Counted from the first letter of the stretch, positions 8,368-20,108 are shown. The stretch: 64,000 nt of DNA from Bradyrhizobium sp. OK095 (GCF_900109945.1 NZ_FOBX01000005.1:248001-312000), one strand, 5' to 3'. Numbers and translations: made by a program. Notes: generated from the sequence alone by a model not told the origin.

Positions 8368-10835
8368 GCGGCTGTGCCCAGGCGTTCGCCGAACAAGCGA
8401 ATTGCGGTGTCGGCGTCCAGCGAGAGATCGTTGATGCAGGCCGCGACCGAGGCGCGGTAGATGTCGTCGATGCCGTAGCGTTCGATGACCTCGATCTGCG
8501 CTTCGCTCAGCGATGCCGTTTTGCGGCTCCGGTAACGATACGCAGTATCCGATCCGTGAAGGCCGACCACGGTGTAGATTTTGGGCTCACTGAGGAACGT
8601 GACACCCGAGCCCTTCGATTCGATCTGCCCGCGTTCATTCCAATCGGTGACGGCGCTCTCGGTGAAGCGGGCGCCGAGACCGAGCCGGTCGAAAAGCTTT
8701 CGCACCGATCCGGTCGCGTCCTTGCTCGCTTCGTAGACGTAGTGCGTGACCGGCACGCCGTGGTGCCTTGCATAGCTCTCGACGCGACGTGCGTTCAGCG
8801 TGGAGATCACATAGTTCTGGATCAGTCGATCCTCGGGAACGCGGTCCGACCATTTTTCCAGCCAGGACGCGAGCGAGCTGGCGGGGTCGCGGTCGAGCAT
8901 GATCATGTGAAGCTTGTCCGCCGGCCAGCCGGCCTCGATCAGCGGTTGGAGCGGCAGGAACAGGCTTTCGGCCAGTACGTAGGGCCCGCCCATTTCCTTG
9001 CTGAAGATATGCGGCTGCTCCGACGCCCGCGGCACGGCCCATGGCTCGCCCGCATTGCCAAGGAGCCGATGGCGCAGGACGACCTTCACCGGTTGGAAAT
9101 AAGAGGGGATTCCGGCGACGCCGAACAGATTGGTGAGCGCGGTCGAGCCGACGCGGCAGCGCCCCCACGCGCAGTAGAGCGTCGGGAAGTCCTCAGGCCT
9201 CCAGTGCCGGAACGCTTCGCCGAGGCAGTCCCTCACCTCCCACATCAGTTCGTCCAGCGCCGCCGGCCTCGTCTGATATTTACCGTCCATCGCCAGCACC
9301 ATCGTGTCGAGCGAAGGATGGTCGCGGCGGACCAGGTCGGCGAGACGGTCGGTTTCGTCCACGGAGGTCTTGAGGCTGTTCATCTGCGAATCTCTCGGGG
9401 TGAGGATGGTTTCGATCACGGCTTCGGCGCGGTGCATGTTGATATCGACGGCGCCGGCGAAGAAATGCGCGCCCTTGGTGGGGCCGCCGACCGCGTAGAC
9501 GTTCGGATAGGGATTGCCGTGCCGGTCGTGGACGCGGCTGTCGTCATAACCGCAGCGAATTCCGCCGAGCGCGTCCAGGGCAACGAGGCCCTGCCGCTGC
9601 ATGTCCTGATAGAGCGGGCTGCTGTCGAGCCGGTAGGACGGTCCCGTTGCGTCGATGACGCAGTCGATGTCGCGATGGTCGCCGTCGCCGAGATGTGCGC
9701 GAAACCGGCTGCCGATCTCGGTCACGGTGCGCAGACGGGCGCGCGTCGACAGCCTCCCTGATCGCATCAGGTCGCGGATCCGGAGCGCATTCTCCATAGG
9801 CATCGCGGAGCGGTTGCGCAGCCAGCCGGAATTGTAGACGTCCATGAACCGTGCTTTTTCGACGTCGTTCATCCGGCTCCAGGCGTCGCATACCACGTTG
9901 GCGATGCTGGCGAGATAACAGTGGACGTTGGGCTCGCTGGTCTCGGCCTGCGCGATGTTCAGCTCGAGATCGGCCAGCGCATCGCTCGCGATGTTCGCGC
10001 ACGACAGATCGCAGTCGAGGCCGGTGATCTCGACCAGCAGGTCCGAGAGTCGGTGGGCAAACGCGTCTGCGCCGACCTGTTTGCGGTTGACGACATAGTG
10101 ATGCAGGGCGTCGCGGAAATCGTTGGTGATCGCAGGGATCGCGACCGGCTGGACCGTGGGGAACAGGCCGCTTCTGGAAAGGCAGGTCATTCTGACACGA
10201 TCGTGGGTCTTGGCGAGCGCGGTTACAGTATCAACCGCGCTGAGCCCGCTGCCGAGGATGCCGATCTCGGTGTCGTTGCGGTCGGTGAAGCTGAATTGCG
10301 CGTAGGGATCGCGAATGTAGTTCGGGTGCCCGGCAAGGCCGTAGTGATCCTCGGGCGCATTGTGTCCGGTGCAGAGGACCAGCACGGAGGAGATATGCGT
10401 GATATTGCCGTCCGTCGTCAGCAGGACATTGTGATCCGTCGAAAATCGCATGCGGATCACTTCGGCATGCTCGACGTGAACCGGCACGCCGGCGCTACGG
10501 CATCGCGCGATCGCCTCGTTGCGAACACTATCCAGGTAATCCCGATAGACCATTCGCGGCAGATGATCGTTGCGGCCGCAATCGAGGCCGCGCGCCCAGG
10601 CCCAGCGCAGAAACTCCTCCGCGTCGCCCGGGCGGATCGACATCTTCGCGGCCTTCATGTTGAGCAGGTGTCGGTCGCTCTGGGTGCGGTAGGCGACCCC
10701 TCCGTCGAAGCCCGATTTGTCGAACAGCTGGATGCCGCCGATCGCGCCCTCGTCGCGCCCGGATGCGGCGAGCTCCGCCAGGTGGCGCAATATCGTGATT
10801 CCGGTCGCGCCGCCGCCGACAATGCTGATGATCAT
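8364..10835 (-). CDS. FAD/NAD(P)-binding protein fused to a sulfotransferase-like domain
   Basis: The 823-residue protein has two parts. Residues 1 to about 480 form a flavoprotein of the NAD_binding_9 type: dinucleotide motif IVGGGATG (5-12), a second Rossmann motif [11 protein letters not shown] (193-203) and a late [10 protein letters not shown] (446-455). Residues from about 530 to 823 look like a sulfotransferase: a 5'-phosphosulfate loop candidate [13 protein letters not shown] (559-571) and a 3'-phosphate-binding candidate [11 protein letters not shown] (648-658). I start at ATG 10833-10835, preceded by a GGGAGTGGAG ribosome-binding site. It overlaps cysD by four bases, so the PAPS made by CysD-CysNC is the obvious donor. 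The acceptor and the oxidised substrate are unknown. An ATG at codon 485 has a GAGAG upstream, so separate expression of the second half cannot be excluded. Confidence 0.75.
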   Translation of the reverse strand: MIISIVGGGATGITILRHLAELAASGRDEGAIGGIQLFDKSGFDGGVAYRTQSDRHLLNMKAAKMSIRPGDAEEFLRWAWARGLDCGRNDHLPRMVYRDYLDSVRNEAIARCRSAGVPVHVEHAEVIRMRFSTDHNVLLTTDGNITHISSVLVLCTGHNAPEDHYGLAGHPNYIRDPYAQFSFTDRNDTEIGILGSGLSAVDTVTALAKTHDRVRMTCLSRSGLFPTVQPVAIPAITNDFRDALHHYVVNRKQVGADAFAHRLSDLLVEITGLDCDLSCANIASDALADLELNIAQAETSEPNVHCYLASIANVVCDAWSRMNDVEKARFMDVYNSGWLRNRSAMPMENALRIRDLMRSGRLSTRARLRTVTEIGSRFRAHLGDGDHRDIDCVIDATGPSYRLDSSPLYQDMQRQGLVALDALGGIRCGYDDSRVHDRHGNPYPNVYAVGGPTKGAHFFAGAVDINMHRAEAVIETILTPRDSQMNSLKTSVDETDRLADLVRRDHPSLDTMVLAMDGKYQTRPAALDELMWEVRDCLGEAFRHWRPEDFPTLYCAWGRCRVGSTALTNLFGVAGIPSYFQPVKVVLRHRLLGNAGEPWAVPRASEQPHIFSKEMGGPYVLAESLFLPLQPLIEAGWPADKLHMIMLDRDPASSLASWLEKWSDRVPEDRLIQNYVISTLNARRVESYARHHGVPVTHYVYEASKDATGSVRKLFDRLGLGARFTESAVTDWNERGQIESKGSGVTFLSEPKIYTVVGLHGSDTAYRYRSRKTASLSEAQIEVIERYGIDDIYRASVAACINDLSLDADTAIRLFGERLGTAA

Positions 10836-10983
10836 CGCTCCACTCCCTGTTTGCCCCAGGCGCGAGCAGCCGCTCGGCATGGGGGCCTCCCAAAGCCGTT
10901 GTTGAATTCGAAGCGTCAGAAAGAAGACTTGCAGTTAGAAGACGTGCGGCCGGCCTCAGGTCGGCCGCACGAGGCGCGGGGCG

Positions 10984-13014
10984 TCAGGCGGCCCGCACCG
11001 TATCGAGGAATTTCGCGACCTCACTCTTGAGGCGGCCACTCTCGGTCGAGAGTGAGCGCGCGGATGCCAGCACCTGCGTCGAAGCCGAGCCGGTGGCGCT
11101 GGCGCCATGACTGACCTGGGCGATCTTGTCTGCGACTTCGACTGTACCCTTGGCGGCTTCACTGACGTTGCGTGCGATCTCGGCGGTCGCGGCACCCTGC
11201 TCCTCGATGGTGGCCGCAATCGTGGTGGAGATGTCCGAAATCCTGGAGATGGTTGCGCCGATCTCCTTGATGGCGCCGACGGAGTCTTCCGTCGCCGTCT
11301 GCATGCCGGCGATCTGCGCGCTGATTTCGTCGGTCGCTTTCGCGGTCTGAGCCGCCAGCGCCTTGACCTCGCTGGCAACCACCGCAAACCCGCGGCCGGA
11401 TTCGCCGGCGCGTGCTGCTTCAATGGTGGCATTCAGAGCCAGCAGATTGGTCTGCTCTGCAATCGCCGTGATCAACTTGACGACGTCGCCGATCCGGCCC
11501 GCGGCCTTGAGCAATTCGTTGATGCGCGCGTCGGTGCGTTCGGCCTGCCTCACCGCCTCGCCGGCGATGCGGCTGGAATCGTGGACCTGGCGGCCGATCT
11601 CGACGACTGATGCGCTCATCTCCTCGGCGGCGGACGCAACGGCTCCGACATTGGCGGAGGCTTCCTCGGAAGCCGCGGCGACCATTCCGGAGAGTTGCTC
11701 GGTCTCTTCAGCAGTCCCCGACAGCGTGCCGGCGGCGGCTTCGAGCTGCTGGGAGGCCGATGACACCGAGTTGATGATGCCGCCGACCGAATCCTCGAAC
11801 GCACCCGCCAGCCGGACCATCTCCTGCTTGCGCCGTGCGGCGGCCGCGGCCTCCTGATCCTTCTGCTCGGCCTCCATCTGCTCGATGCGGATCAGATTGT
11901 CCCTGAAGGTGCGGGCCGCACGGGCGTTGTCGCCGACCTCGTCGCCGCGGGCGGTGTAGGGAATCTCGACGGCCTTGTTGCCGCCGGCGAGCTGCAGCAG
12001 CACGTCGCCGATGCGCCGGATCGGCCGCGCGATGCTCAGCACCGAGAACAGGGCCGAGCCGGCCAGAACCAGGATCACGAGGACACCGACGGCCAGGCTG
12101 ACCTGGGTTGCCTGCTCCAGCGCGGACATGAGCTGGCTCTGCCGCAGAGCCGTGTATTCATTGTTGGCGGAGACCAGCTTGTCGATCCGCGTGCTGATTT
12201 CCCTGGCTGCCGGAAGCACCCGCTCGTCGAGAATGCGCCTCTTGGCTTCCTCCGCCTTCACGGCTGCGCCAGTTGCAACCTTATAGCGTCCGGCGAGTGC
12301 GGCAAGCGTGTCTATACCGTCTGCGATCTCCTTGTCACCGGCGGACTGACGGACCTGTTTCAGGACGCGGATCATGGCGTCGGCGCGTCCGGAGACACGA
12401 TCTTTTTGCTCGACGTCGCCCGTTGCCGTGAAATGCCAATCGGCGGCGCTGGCCGCCTTGAAGGACGCGTCGGCTTCGCGCAACGCGACCTCGATGTTGA
12501 GCTGGTTCTGTGACGCAGCGATTGCGGGCGACGCCAGCAGTTTCTCGAGGGCCTTGTTCCAGGCCTCCTCGATCTGGTTTGCCGCGGCGAATTCGGCGAC
12601 GGCGGTGCCACGAGCCTGACCAAGATCGCTGCCGGCCTTCAGAGAGGCGTCGAGCAGGGTCTTCACCTCGCGACAGAGCTCTTTGGCTTCGGCGCGCTTG
12701 GACCGCTCCAATGCGGCGTCCATTTCGGTCGTGGCACTGGCGATGGAGCCGCGCAGCACGTCGAGATGTTTGGCGAGGCTCTCGGCGGAGGATGCAGATC
12801 CGATTTCCGCGATGGCAAGGCGTGCGCGGGTCACTGCGAGCTCGGCGCCCTGGGCATTGGCCTTGTTGGCGGTGTTGATGACCACCAGTCGGCTCAGGTC
12901 CGCGATCTGCTCGTTTCTGACTAGCTGGTTGCCGAGCATGCCGCCGACCAGAAGGACGCCCGCACTCGCGGTCAGTCCGAGCTTTGTACCGATGCGAAAC
13001 CTGAACGATGGCAT
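10984..13014 (-). CDS. Methyl-accepting chemotaxis protein
   Basis: The 676-residue transducer has a cytoplasmic N-terminus, TM1 at about residues 10-30, a helical periplasmic ligand-binding region of about 290 residues and TM2 ([15 protein letters not shown]). A HAMP domain ([17 protein letters not shown]) follows, then a long MCP signalling coiled coil with the hairpin tip around [19 protein letters not shown]. There is no clear C-terminal CheR/CheB-tethering pentapeptide. The ligand is unknown. ATG 13012-13014 is preceded by GGGGGAG, which decides the start over the longer ORF. No che genes are nearby, so it is an orphan receptor. Confidence 0.93.
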   Translation of the reverse strand: MPSFRFRIGTKLGLTASAGVLLVGGMLGNQLVRNEQIADLSRLVVINTANKANAQGAELAVTRARLAIAEIGSASSAESLAKHLDVLRGSIASATTEMDAALERSKRAEAKELCREVKTLLDASLKAGSDLGQARGTAVAEFAAANQIEEAWNKALEKLLASPAIAASQNQLNIEVALREADASFKAASAADWHFTATGDVEQKDRVSGRADAMIRVLKQVRQSAGDKEIADGIDTLAALAGRYKVATGAAVKAEEAKRRILDERVLPAAREISTRIDKLVSANNEYTALRQSQLMSALEQATQVSLAVGVLVILVLAGSALFSVLSIARPIRRIGDVLLQLAGGNKAVEIPYTARGDEVGDNARAARTFRDNLIRIEQMEAEQKDQEAAAAARRKQEMVRLAGAFEDSVGGIINSVSSASQQLEAAAGTLSGTAEETEQLSGMVAAASEEASANVGAVASAAEEMSASVVEIGRQVHDSSRIAGEAVRQAERTDARINELLKAAGRIGDVVKLITAIAEQTNLLALNATIEAARAGESGRGFAVVASEVKALAAQTAKATDEISAQIAGMQTATEDSVGAIKEIGATISRISDISTTIAATIEEQGAATAEIARNVSEAAKGTVEVADKIAQVSHGASATGSASTQVLASARSLSTESGRLKSEVAKFLDTVRAA

Positions 13015-13258
13015 GCTTACCGCTCCCCCACACGCAAACCGAGTACTCCGCCCTATTACTAAATAGCGCGTGAATATTAAACTCCGTACAACTACAGGAG
13101 GTATCGATTGGAGAGTGTTTGGAACAGCGTGCAGCACATAGGTGCGATTTCCGCCGGATAGACGATCCCGGTGGTCGCCGCGACCGAGTGATGACCCATC
13201 CGGCCGGGTTCCCGATCGTGCCTTGCCGGTTTCCCCGACTCAGCCCTAGCGTGAGCTG

Positions 13259-13849
13259 ATGCTTTTCCAGGATCGCCCCAATGCCTCTCGGCCGCAGTTC
13301 GGCGGCTCGCTGTTCGGCCGCCGCTTCTCTGGGCTGCTGCCATGGATGTTCGTGGTCGGCGTTGTCGTGGCGGTCGTGCTCACCTTCCGGCACGGAGCGA
13401 ACTGGCCAATCCCGCACGGAGTCGACAGCCGGTCGCAGGACGCGGAGATCATCCTTCAGCAGTCCGGAAATCCCGACAGCCGCCAATCGATCGACGTCAT
13501 CCGCACCATCGACGGCGACACCTTCCTTGCGCGCGTGCACCAACGCGATGGCCGCGATCTCGTCGCGCGCGTTCGCCTGCGCGGCATCGATGCGCCCGAG
13601 ATGAAGGCGTCGTGCCGGGAAGAGCTGGATAAGGCTGAGGCGGCCACCGAGGCGCTACGCGGGCTGCTCCGCGAGGGTGGCGTCACGATCAGCAATCTCG
13701 GCACGGAAAAATATGGGCGCGTTCTTGCCGATGTCGCGACCAAACGTACCGCCAACGTCTCGGCCGCGCTGCTCGCGGGTGGTTACGCGCGCAGCTACAA
13801 TGGCGGTCATCGCGACGGCTGGTGCACGCGCGGCTGGCGCTTCTGGTAA
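13259..13849 (+). CDS. Thermonuclease (SNase-like) family protein, membrane-anchored
   Basis: The 196-residue protein has a single N-terminal hydrophobic segment (LPWMFVVGVVVAVVLTF, about 27-43) followed by a staphylococcal-nuclease-like OB fold. Family catalytic motifs are visible: IDGDTFLARV, VRLRGIDAPE and a later KYGRVLAD with its arginine. It is probably anchored facing the periplasm and cleaves nucleic acid in a calcium-dependent way, inferred from the family. It converges on the L,D-transpeptidase gene across a shared terminator. Confidence 0.85.
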   Translation: MLFQDRPNASRPQFGGSLFGRRFSGLLPWMFVVGVVVAVVLTFRHGANWPIPHGVDSRSQDAEIILQQSGNPDSRQSIDVIRTIDGDTFLARVHQRDGRDLVARVRLRGIDAPEMKASCREELDKAEAATEALRGLLREGGVTISNLGTEKYGRVLADVATKRTANVSAALLAGGYARSYNGGHRDGWCTRGWRFW

Positions 13850-13852
13850 CAA

Positions 13853-13878
13853 AAAGCCGCGTCAAATGACGCGGCTTT
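13853..13878. terminator. Bidirectional terminator between nuclease and L,D-transpeptidase genes
   Basis: A perfect 12-bp inverted repeat, AAAGCCGCGTCA and its complement, is separated by two A residues. It begins three bases after the nuclease stop and is flanked by A and T runs on either side, so it works as an intrinsic terminator on both strands. Confidence 0.85.
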
Positions 13879-13898
13879 CGCTGTCCTGATCTCTTTGC

Positions 13899-14414
13899 TC
13901 AACGCGCCACGACCACCGTCGTGCCGACGGAGACGCGGCTGTAGAGATCGGTGATGTCGTCGTTGAGCATGCGGATGCAACCGTAGGAGACGAAGCCGCC
14001 GACCGAGCCCGGCACGTTGGTGCCGTGGATGGCATATTCGCCGCCGGCCAGCGTCATCGCCGCAACGCCCATCGGGTTGTGCGGGGAGCCGCCGGGAATG
14101 ACGTCGGGGATGCTCGGCTTGTCGCGCTTCACTTCGGCGGGCGGTGACCAGGCCGGGTTGCGATATTTGCCGTCGATGCGGGTGGTGCCGGCCCACTGCT
14201 TGCCGGACTTGCCGACGCCGACCGGATAGCGCACCGCGTGGCCGTCATCGAGAATGAGATAGAGCCGGCGTTCGCTGGTTTTGACCACGATGGTGCCCGG
14301 CGAATAATTGGCCACATGCGACCCCACCATTTCCGGCCGCGCCTGCGCCGCCGTCGACATCAAGACCCCTGCCCCGATGGTGGCGGCCAGCGCCAATGCA
14401 ATCTTCATCGACAT
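13899..14414 (-). CDS. L,D-transpeptidase (YkuD family)
   Basis: The 171-residue exported protein has a signal peptide (ALALAATIGAGVLMSTAAQA) and one YkuD catalytic domain. The active-site block is HGTN (from residue 130) and SYGCIRM, with Cys146 as nucleophile. The family makes 3-3 peptidoglycan crosslinks or attaches proteins to peptidoglycan in the periplasm. I start at ATG 14412-14414 because GAGGGG sits eight bases upstream; the longer version would need a TTG. It converges on the nuclease gene. Confidence 0.92.
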   Translation of the reverse strand: MSMKIALALAATIGAGVLMSTAAQARPEMVGSHVANYSPGTIVVKTSERRLYLILDDGHAVRYPVGVGKSGKQWAGTTRIDGKYRNPAWSPPAEVKRDKPSIPDVIPGGSPHNPMGVAAMTLAGGEYAIHGTNVPGSVGGFVSYGCIRMLNDDITDLYSRVSVGTTVVVAR

Positions 14415-14693
14415 CAATTTTCCCCTCAGCCCCGAACGGATCGTCCAAATTCACGCAAAACCGGCAATTGCCCGCTCACCCCGACATTCTTAACCGCGCT
14501 TGTTAACCGGATGGTTTCCACGCGCGGCCGCCGAGGGTCAGCCAGCAGAGGGAACAAAGGAAATGTTCGAAACAAAGTAAATGACCTGAAAACAACACTC
14601 GGCGGGAAAGATACAGCCGTGCCGCTACGCGCGCTGACAAGAGCGTGAGGATGTGAACGGGGGTTGTTTCGGGGGGAGCGGCAGCACGTGACG
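14415..14693. other. Intergenic stretch with no recognised gene
   Basis: This lies upstream of the L,D-transpeptidase gene and downstream of acs. It should hold the L,D-transpeptidase promoter. I see no convincing ORF, RNA gene or riboswitch. A more A-rich patch around 14545-14600 contrasts with the GC-rich surroundings. Confidence 0.5.
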
Positions 14694-14830
14694 CGATCTC
14701 GTGTCCAGCACGCGGCGCGGCATGTCATGACGCGACGCGGAGCCGGGACCCAGTTCTTTGCACGTGGAGGCATGGGCTCCGGCTCTGCAGCGCACCGCTG
14801 AAGAAGCGCTGCGCTGCGTCCGGGGCACGA
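14694..14830. repeat. Intergenic imperfect palindrome, family A copy 1
   Basis: This 137-bp element sits just 3' of acs. Its outer arms resemble CTCGTGTCC and the complement-like GTCCGGGGCACGA, with internal GCCGGGACCC and GGGCTCCGGC arms. Two related copies occur at 42613-42742 and 48678-48824, also next to gene 3' ends. It carries no ORF. Confidence 0.75.
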
Positions 14831-14839
14831 AGCCGTGCC

Positions 14840-16792
<1,953 letters not shown>

Positions 16793-16845
16793 GTTTCCCT
16801 CCACATACGGCAAGCCGAGCATAAGCGATTGGCCAGCCGACTTTG

Positions 16846-16886
16846 ATCGTTGAACGATTATGCGTCGGGCTAACCGGACCCGACAA
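16846..16886 (-). promoter_or_regulatory. Candidate acs promoter with overlapping inverted repeat
   Basis: On the minus strand a TTGTCG (16886-16881) and CATAAT (16862-16857) are separated by 18 bases, close to a sigma-70-type -35/-10 pair. The perfect inverted repeat ATCGTT-G-AACGAT (16846-16858) overlaps the -10 and the likely transcription start, about 55 bp upstream of the acs ATG. A repressor or activator binding there would fit carbon-source control, but the regulator is unknown. Confidence 0.4.
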
Positions 16887-17143
16887 GGTGCACAAGCTGG
16901 ACCTTCGGCGAGCCGCCGGCCATGCGGAGAATCAAGCTGCACGGGCCGGCTGTCGCAAATCTGAAACAGGCCGAAAGGCTGCTTTCGGCTCTTTACCCAA
17001 ATCTTGGGAATAGCCCGGCGCAGAGCCCCATGCGCCCTTGGAGGTATTTAGGAACCGTTCCTCACCGATTCGGGACTCGCAATACGGTTCGGAACACCCT
17101 AATTGGCTAACCCGGGTCCCAAGAGACCGTCCAAGAACCCCTT
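16887..17143. other. Divergent intergenic region, no gene seen
   Basis: This is the rest of the 410-bp gap between the divergent acs and topoisomerase IB genes. It contains several short direct and inverted motifs (for example GGAACCGTTCC at 17050-17060) but no plausible coding sequence or structured RNA that I can support. Confidence 0.4.
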
Positions 17144-17169
17144 GGAACAAACATCAGAACAGCGGCATT
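17144..17169 (+). promoter_or_regulatory. Candidate EcfG-type (general stress response) promoter
   Basis: GGAAC (17144-17148) is followed after 17 bases by CATT (17166-17169), one base from the GGAAC-N16-17-CGTT consensus used by EcfG/RpoE2 sigma factors in alphaproteobacteria. It ends 33 bp before the topoisomerase IB start codon. The -10 mismatch lowers confidence. Confidence 0.35.
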
Positions 17170-17202
17170 GAACGGTAACAGGCAGGGCTAAGGCTTAACA
17201 CT

Positions 17203-18372
17203 ATGATGGATCAGCAGAATCTCGGGACGATGCGGCCCGCTTCGGCCGATCCTGCTGCCATTGCGCTGGCCAAAGCCCTCGGACAATGGCCGAAATCGGC
17301 CGGTTCCAGCCGTCCGAGCCCGAAAAAAATCTTCGACACGGCGCCCGCGGCGACGGTCGAGGCCCTCGCCAAGGAGCTGGGCCTGCGGCTCGGCGACCAA
17401 AACGAGCTGAAAATCCGGCGCATCAAGCGCGGCAAGGGCTATTCCTTCGTCCGTCCCAACGGCGCCCATGTCCGCGACGCCCGCACCATTCGCCGCCTGC
17501 ACGCCATGGCGGTGCCGCCGGCCTATCGCGAGGTGCGCTACTCGGCCGATCCGACCACCCATCTCCAGGCGGTCGGTCGCGATGCCGCGGGCCGGCTGCA
17601 ATATCGCTATCACGCCGATTGGGAGAAGGTCCGCGAGCATCGCAAGGCGCATCGCCTGGAAAAGCTCGTCGGGGCGCTGCCAAAGATCCGGCGCAAGGTG
17701 TCGGCGTTCCTGTCGGGCGACGAACCGACGCGTGAATTCGCGCTCTCGGCCGTGATCGAGCTAATCGCGCGGACCGCGATCCGTCCCGGCAATGAATCCT
17801 ACGCTCGCCTCAACGGCACCCGCGGCGCGACCACGATGCTGAAGTCGAACGTCACGCTCGAAGACGACAGCTTCGTGCTGACCTTCAAGGCCAAGGGCGG
17901 CAAGGCGGTACGCAAGGAATGCGACGCGGCCAAGCTGGTGCGTGCCATCGGCATTTTGAACGGCGTTCCCGGCAAGCGGATGTTCCAGTATCGCGATGCC
18001 TACGGCATCGTGCGCGCGGTCAGCACCACGCAGGTGAATGCCTTCCTGCGCGAGATTGCCGGCATCAAGATTTCGCTGAAGGATTTCCGCACGCTGATGG
18101 CCTCGGCCGTCGTCGTGGAATCCTTGTCACGGATCACGCCGGCGGTCAGCCAGCGTGGCCGCAAGAAGCAAGTGCTGAACGCGATCCGCGCCGCGGCCGA
18201 CCAGCTCTCCAATACGCCGGCGATCTGCCGCAAGAGCTATGTCCACGACACCATCGTCACCGCCTTCGAGGACGGCATCCTCGAACGTTTTGCGGCGACC
18301 ATGAAGGGCCAGCGTTCGCAGGCGAGGCGCGAGCAGCTGTTGCAGCAGGTGGTCGCGACCGCGGCGGTGTAG
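17203..18372 (+). CDS. DNA topoisomerase IB
   Basis: The 389-residue protein is a poxvirus-like type IB topoisomerase, which relaxes supercoils through a 3'-phosphotyrosine. An N-terminal DNA-clamp domain holds the VPPAYREVRYS segment. The C-terminal catalytic domain has the RPGNESYARLNGTRG block and the ICRKSYVHDTIV motif with probable nucleophile Tyr346. ATG 17203 and the adjacent ATG 17206 are equally possible starts. It is divergent from acs. Bacterial members are often stress-regulated, which would fit the candidate promoter upstream. Confidence 0.92.
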   Translation: MMDQQNLGTMRPASADPAAIALAKALGQWPKSAGSSRPSPKKIFDTAPAATVEALAKELGLRLGDQNELKIRRIKRGKGYSFVRPNGAHVRDARTIRRLHAMAVPPAYREVRYSADPTTHLQAVGRDAAGRLQYRYHADWEKVREHRKAHRLEKLVGALPKIRRKVSAFLSGDEPTREFALSAVIELIARTAIRPGNESYARLNGTRGATTMLKSNVTLEDDSFVLTFKAKGGKAVRKECDAAKLVRAIGILNGVPGKRMFQYRDAYGIVRAVSTTQVNAFLREIAGIKISLKDFRTLMASAVVVESLSRITPAVSQRGRKKQVLNAIRAAADQLSNTPAICRKSYVHDTIVTAFEDGILERFAATMKGQRSQARREQLLQQVVATAAV

Positions 18373-18388
18373 CGAACTTCATGCTCGT

Positions 18389-18470
18389 AGCCCGGATGGA
18401 GCGAAGCGAAATCCGGGTTCGTGCGGCGTGAAGACTTTCCCGGATTGCGCTTCGCTCCATCCGGCTACGG
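18389..18470. repeat. Palindromic repeat, family E (GTAGCCCGGAT type), copy 1
   Basis: Two arms, GTAGCCCGGATGGAGCGAAG at the left and its near-complement at the right, enclose a middle with a second inverted ATCCGGG/CCCGGAT pair. It lies between the convergent topoisomerase IB and EVE genes, so it can fold into a long hairpin in both transcripts and may terminate them. Confidence 0.75.
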
Positions 18471-18476
18471 CAGCGC

Positions 18477-18890
18477 CTAAACCCCGCCCATCTTGCAAAC
18501 GAGCTTCCATTCCTCGGCCGTCACCGGCTGCACCGACAGACGCGAATATTTCACCAGCGCCATGTCGGCGAGCTTCTTGTCGGCCTTGATCGCGGCCATC
18601 GTCACCGGCGTTTTCAGGGGCTTGTCGGCCTTGATGTCGACGCAGACGAATTTTGCGGTCTTGTCGGTCGGGTCGAGGTAGGCCTCCTTGATGATCTCCG
18701 CGATGCCGACGATCTCCTTGCCCTCGTTGGAATGATAGAAGAACGCCTTGTCGCCCTTCTTCATGTTCACGAGGTTGATGCGCGCGGTGTAATTGCGGAC
18801 GCCGGTCCAGGCTTCGCCCTTGGCGCCCTTCGCGACCTGCTGGTCCCAGGACCACACCGACGGTTCGGATTTCACCAGCCAGTAGTTCAT
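18477..18890 (-). CDS. EVE domain-containing protein
   Basis: The 137-residue protein is a single EVE (PUA-like) domain related to human THYN1. It starts with MNYWLVKSEP and shows the WTGVRNYTARINLVNMKKGD and FFYHSNEGKEIVGIAEI blocks. EVE domains bind modified bases in nucleic acid, so a role in sensing modified DNA or RNA is possible, but none is shown here. ATG 18888-18890 matches the usual family start and the upstream extension does not. It converges on the topoisomerase gene. Confidence 0.9.
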   Translation of the reverse strand: MNYWLVKSEPSVWSWDQQVAKGAKGEAWTGVRNYTARINLVNMKKGDKAFFYHSNEGKEIVGIAEIIKEAYLDPTDKTAKFVCVDIKADKPLKTPVTMAAIKADKKLADMALVKYSRLSVQPVTAEEWKLVCKMGGV

Positions 18891-18992
18891 CGCAACTTGC
18901 CCCAATCTCGGAAACGCCATCCCGCGTGCCGCGATGTTATAGCGGCGCGGCTGCCCGGGACAAGCGCGGGCAGCCGATATCCATTGCGGCAC

Positions 18993-20108
18993 TCACTCCT
19001 TCAGATATCGATCGAAGAACTTTGCGATATCGGTGAAAGCTTCCCTCGTCTCCGGCACGTTGATGTTGAACTGGTACTGCGCGTGAGACTGTCCTTCATA
19101 GACATTGAGATCGGCGATCACGCCGGCGCGGCGCAATTTGCGATGCGTGCGGACCGTGTTGCTGAGGAACAGGTCGCGCGTGCCCGAGGTCAGGATGGTC
19201 GGCGGGAAGCCTTTGAAGTCGCCATAGATTGGCGAGATGTAGGGAGTCTTCAGATCTGTCCCGTTGGCGTATAGTTTCGCGGCGCGGCCGAGCCAGCCAT
19301 CCCAGGTCACCAGCACATTGTCGACCCACTCATTGCTGGCATAGGTGTCGCCGAGCTTGTCGATATCGGACCACGGTGTGCCCGGCGCGATCGCCGCCGG
19401 CTTTGGCAGCTTCTCGTCCCTCGCCCGCAGCACCATTGCGAGCGTCATCGCGCCACCTGTCGACGTGCCGAAGATCGCCATCCGGCGCGAATCGTGCTCC
19501 TTGGTGACCTCCTTCCAGACCGCCATCGCATCGTCCATCGCGGCGGGATAGGGGAAATCTGGCGGCATGCGGTAGTCGACCGAGATCACCTTGAAGCCGC
19601 CGAAACCGGCCATCATGATTGCTTCCGGCAGTGCGGCTTCGCCGGGCCCGAACACATAGCCGCCACCGTGGACATGGAGCAGAAGGCGCCGACGATTCTC
19701 CGGCGGGATCTTGTTCGGCGTGACGATGAAGCAATGCACGCCGGCGATCTTCGTCTCCTCGACCTTGACGCCGAGCTTCTCCTTCATCGCGGGAATGCCG
19801 GCGATTGACAGTTTTGCGCGGCGATCTATCAGCTCCTTCCATTCGGCCGGGCTTTTCGGGTCAGCATTGAAATGCGGCGGAAACGGCGCGCCGATCATGG
19901 CCTGCATGTCGGAGCTGACGTCGTTCGAAGGATTGATGATCGACTTGACGGGAGCGACCCGCTTGCCGTTCTCGGCATTGGCCGCCGCCTCGTTCCTGGC
20001 GAGCTCGTCATAGGAGAGTGCGGCCTGGGCGCGGACGGCGTTGGGTAGCATAACGGCGGCAAGTGTGATGATGGCGATCGAAACGATCGCGCGATGCGGT
20101 TTGCGCAT
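18993..20108 (-). CDS. Exported alpha/beta hydrolase (hormone-sensitive-lipase-like)
   Basis: The 371-residue protein has a signal peptide (AIVSIAIITLAAVMLPNAVRA) and an alpha/beta-hydrolase fold. The oxyanion-hole motif HGGG (147-150), nucleophile elbow GTSTG with Ser216, an acid in GTRDLF and a C-terminal SHAQYQ histidine make the triad complete. This is the pattern of the HSL/GDXG esterase family, acting on short-chain esters, probably in the periplasm. The substrate is unknown. It lies upstream of the EVE gene on the same strand with a gap of about 100 bp. Confidence 0.85.
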   Translation of the reverse strand: MRKPHRAIVSIAIITLAAVMLPNAVRAQAALSYDELARNEAAANAENGKRVAPVKSIINPSNDVSSDMQAMIGAPFPPHFNADPKSPAEWKELIDRRAKLSIAGIPAMKEKLGVKVEETKIAGVHCFIVTPNKIPPENRRRLLLHVHGGGYVFGPGEAALPEAIMMAGFGGFKVISVDYRMPPDFPYPAAMDDAMAVWKEVTKEHDSRRMAIFGTSTGGAMTLAMVLRARDEKLPKPAAIAPGTPWSDIDKLGDTYASNEWVDNVLVTWDGWLGRAAKLYANGTDLKTPYISPIYGDFKGFPPTILTSGTRDLFLSNTVRTHRKLRRAGVIADLNVYEGQSHAQYQFNINVPETREAFTDIAKFFDRYLKE

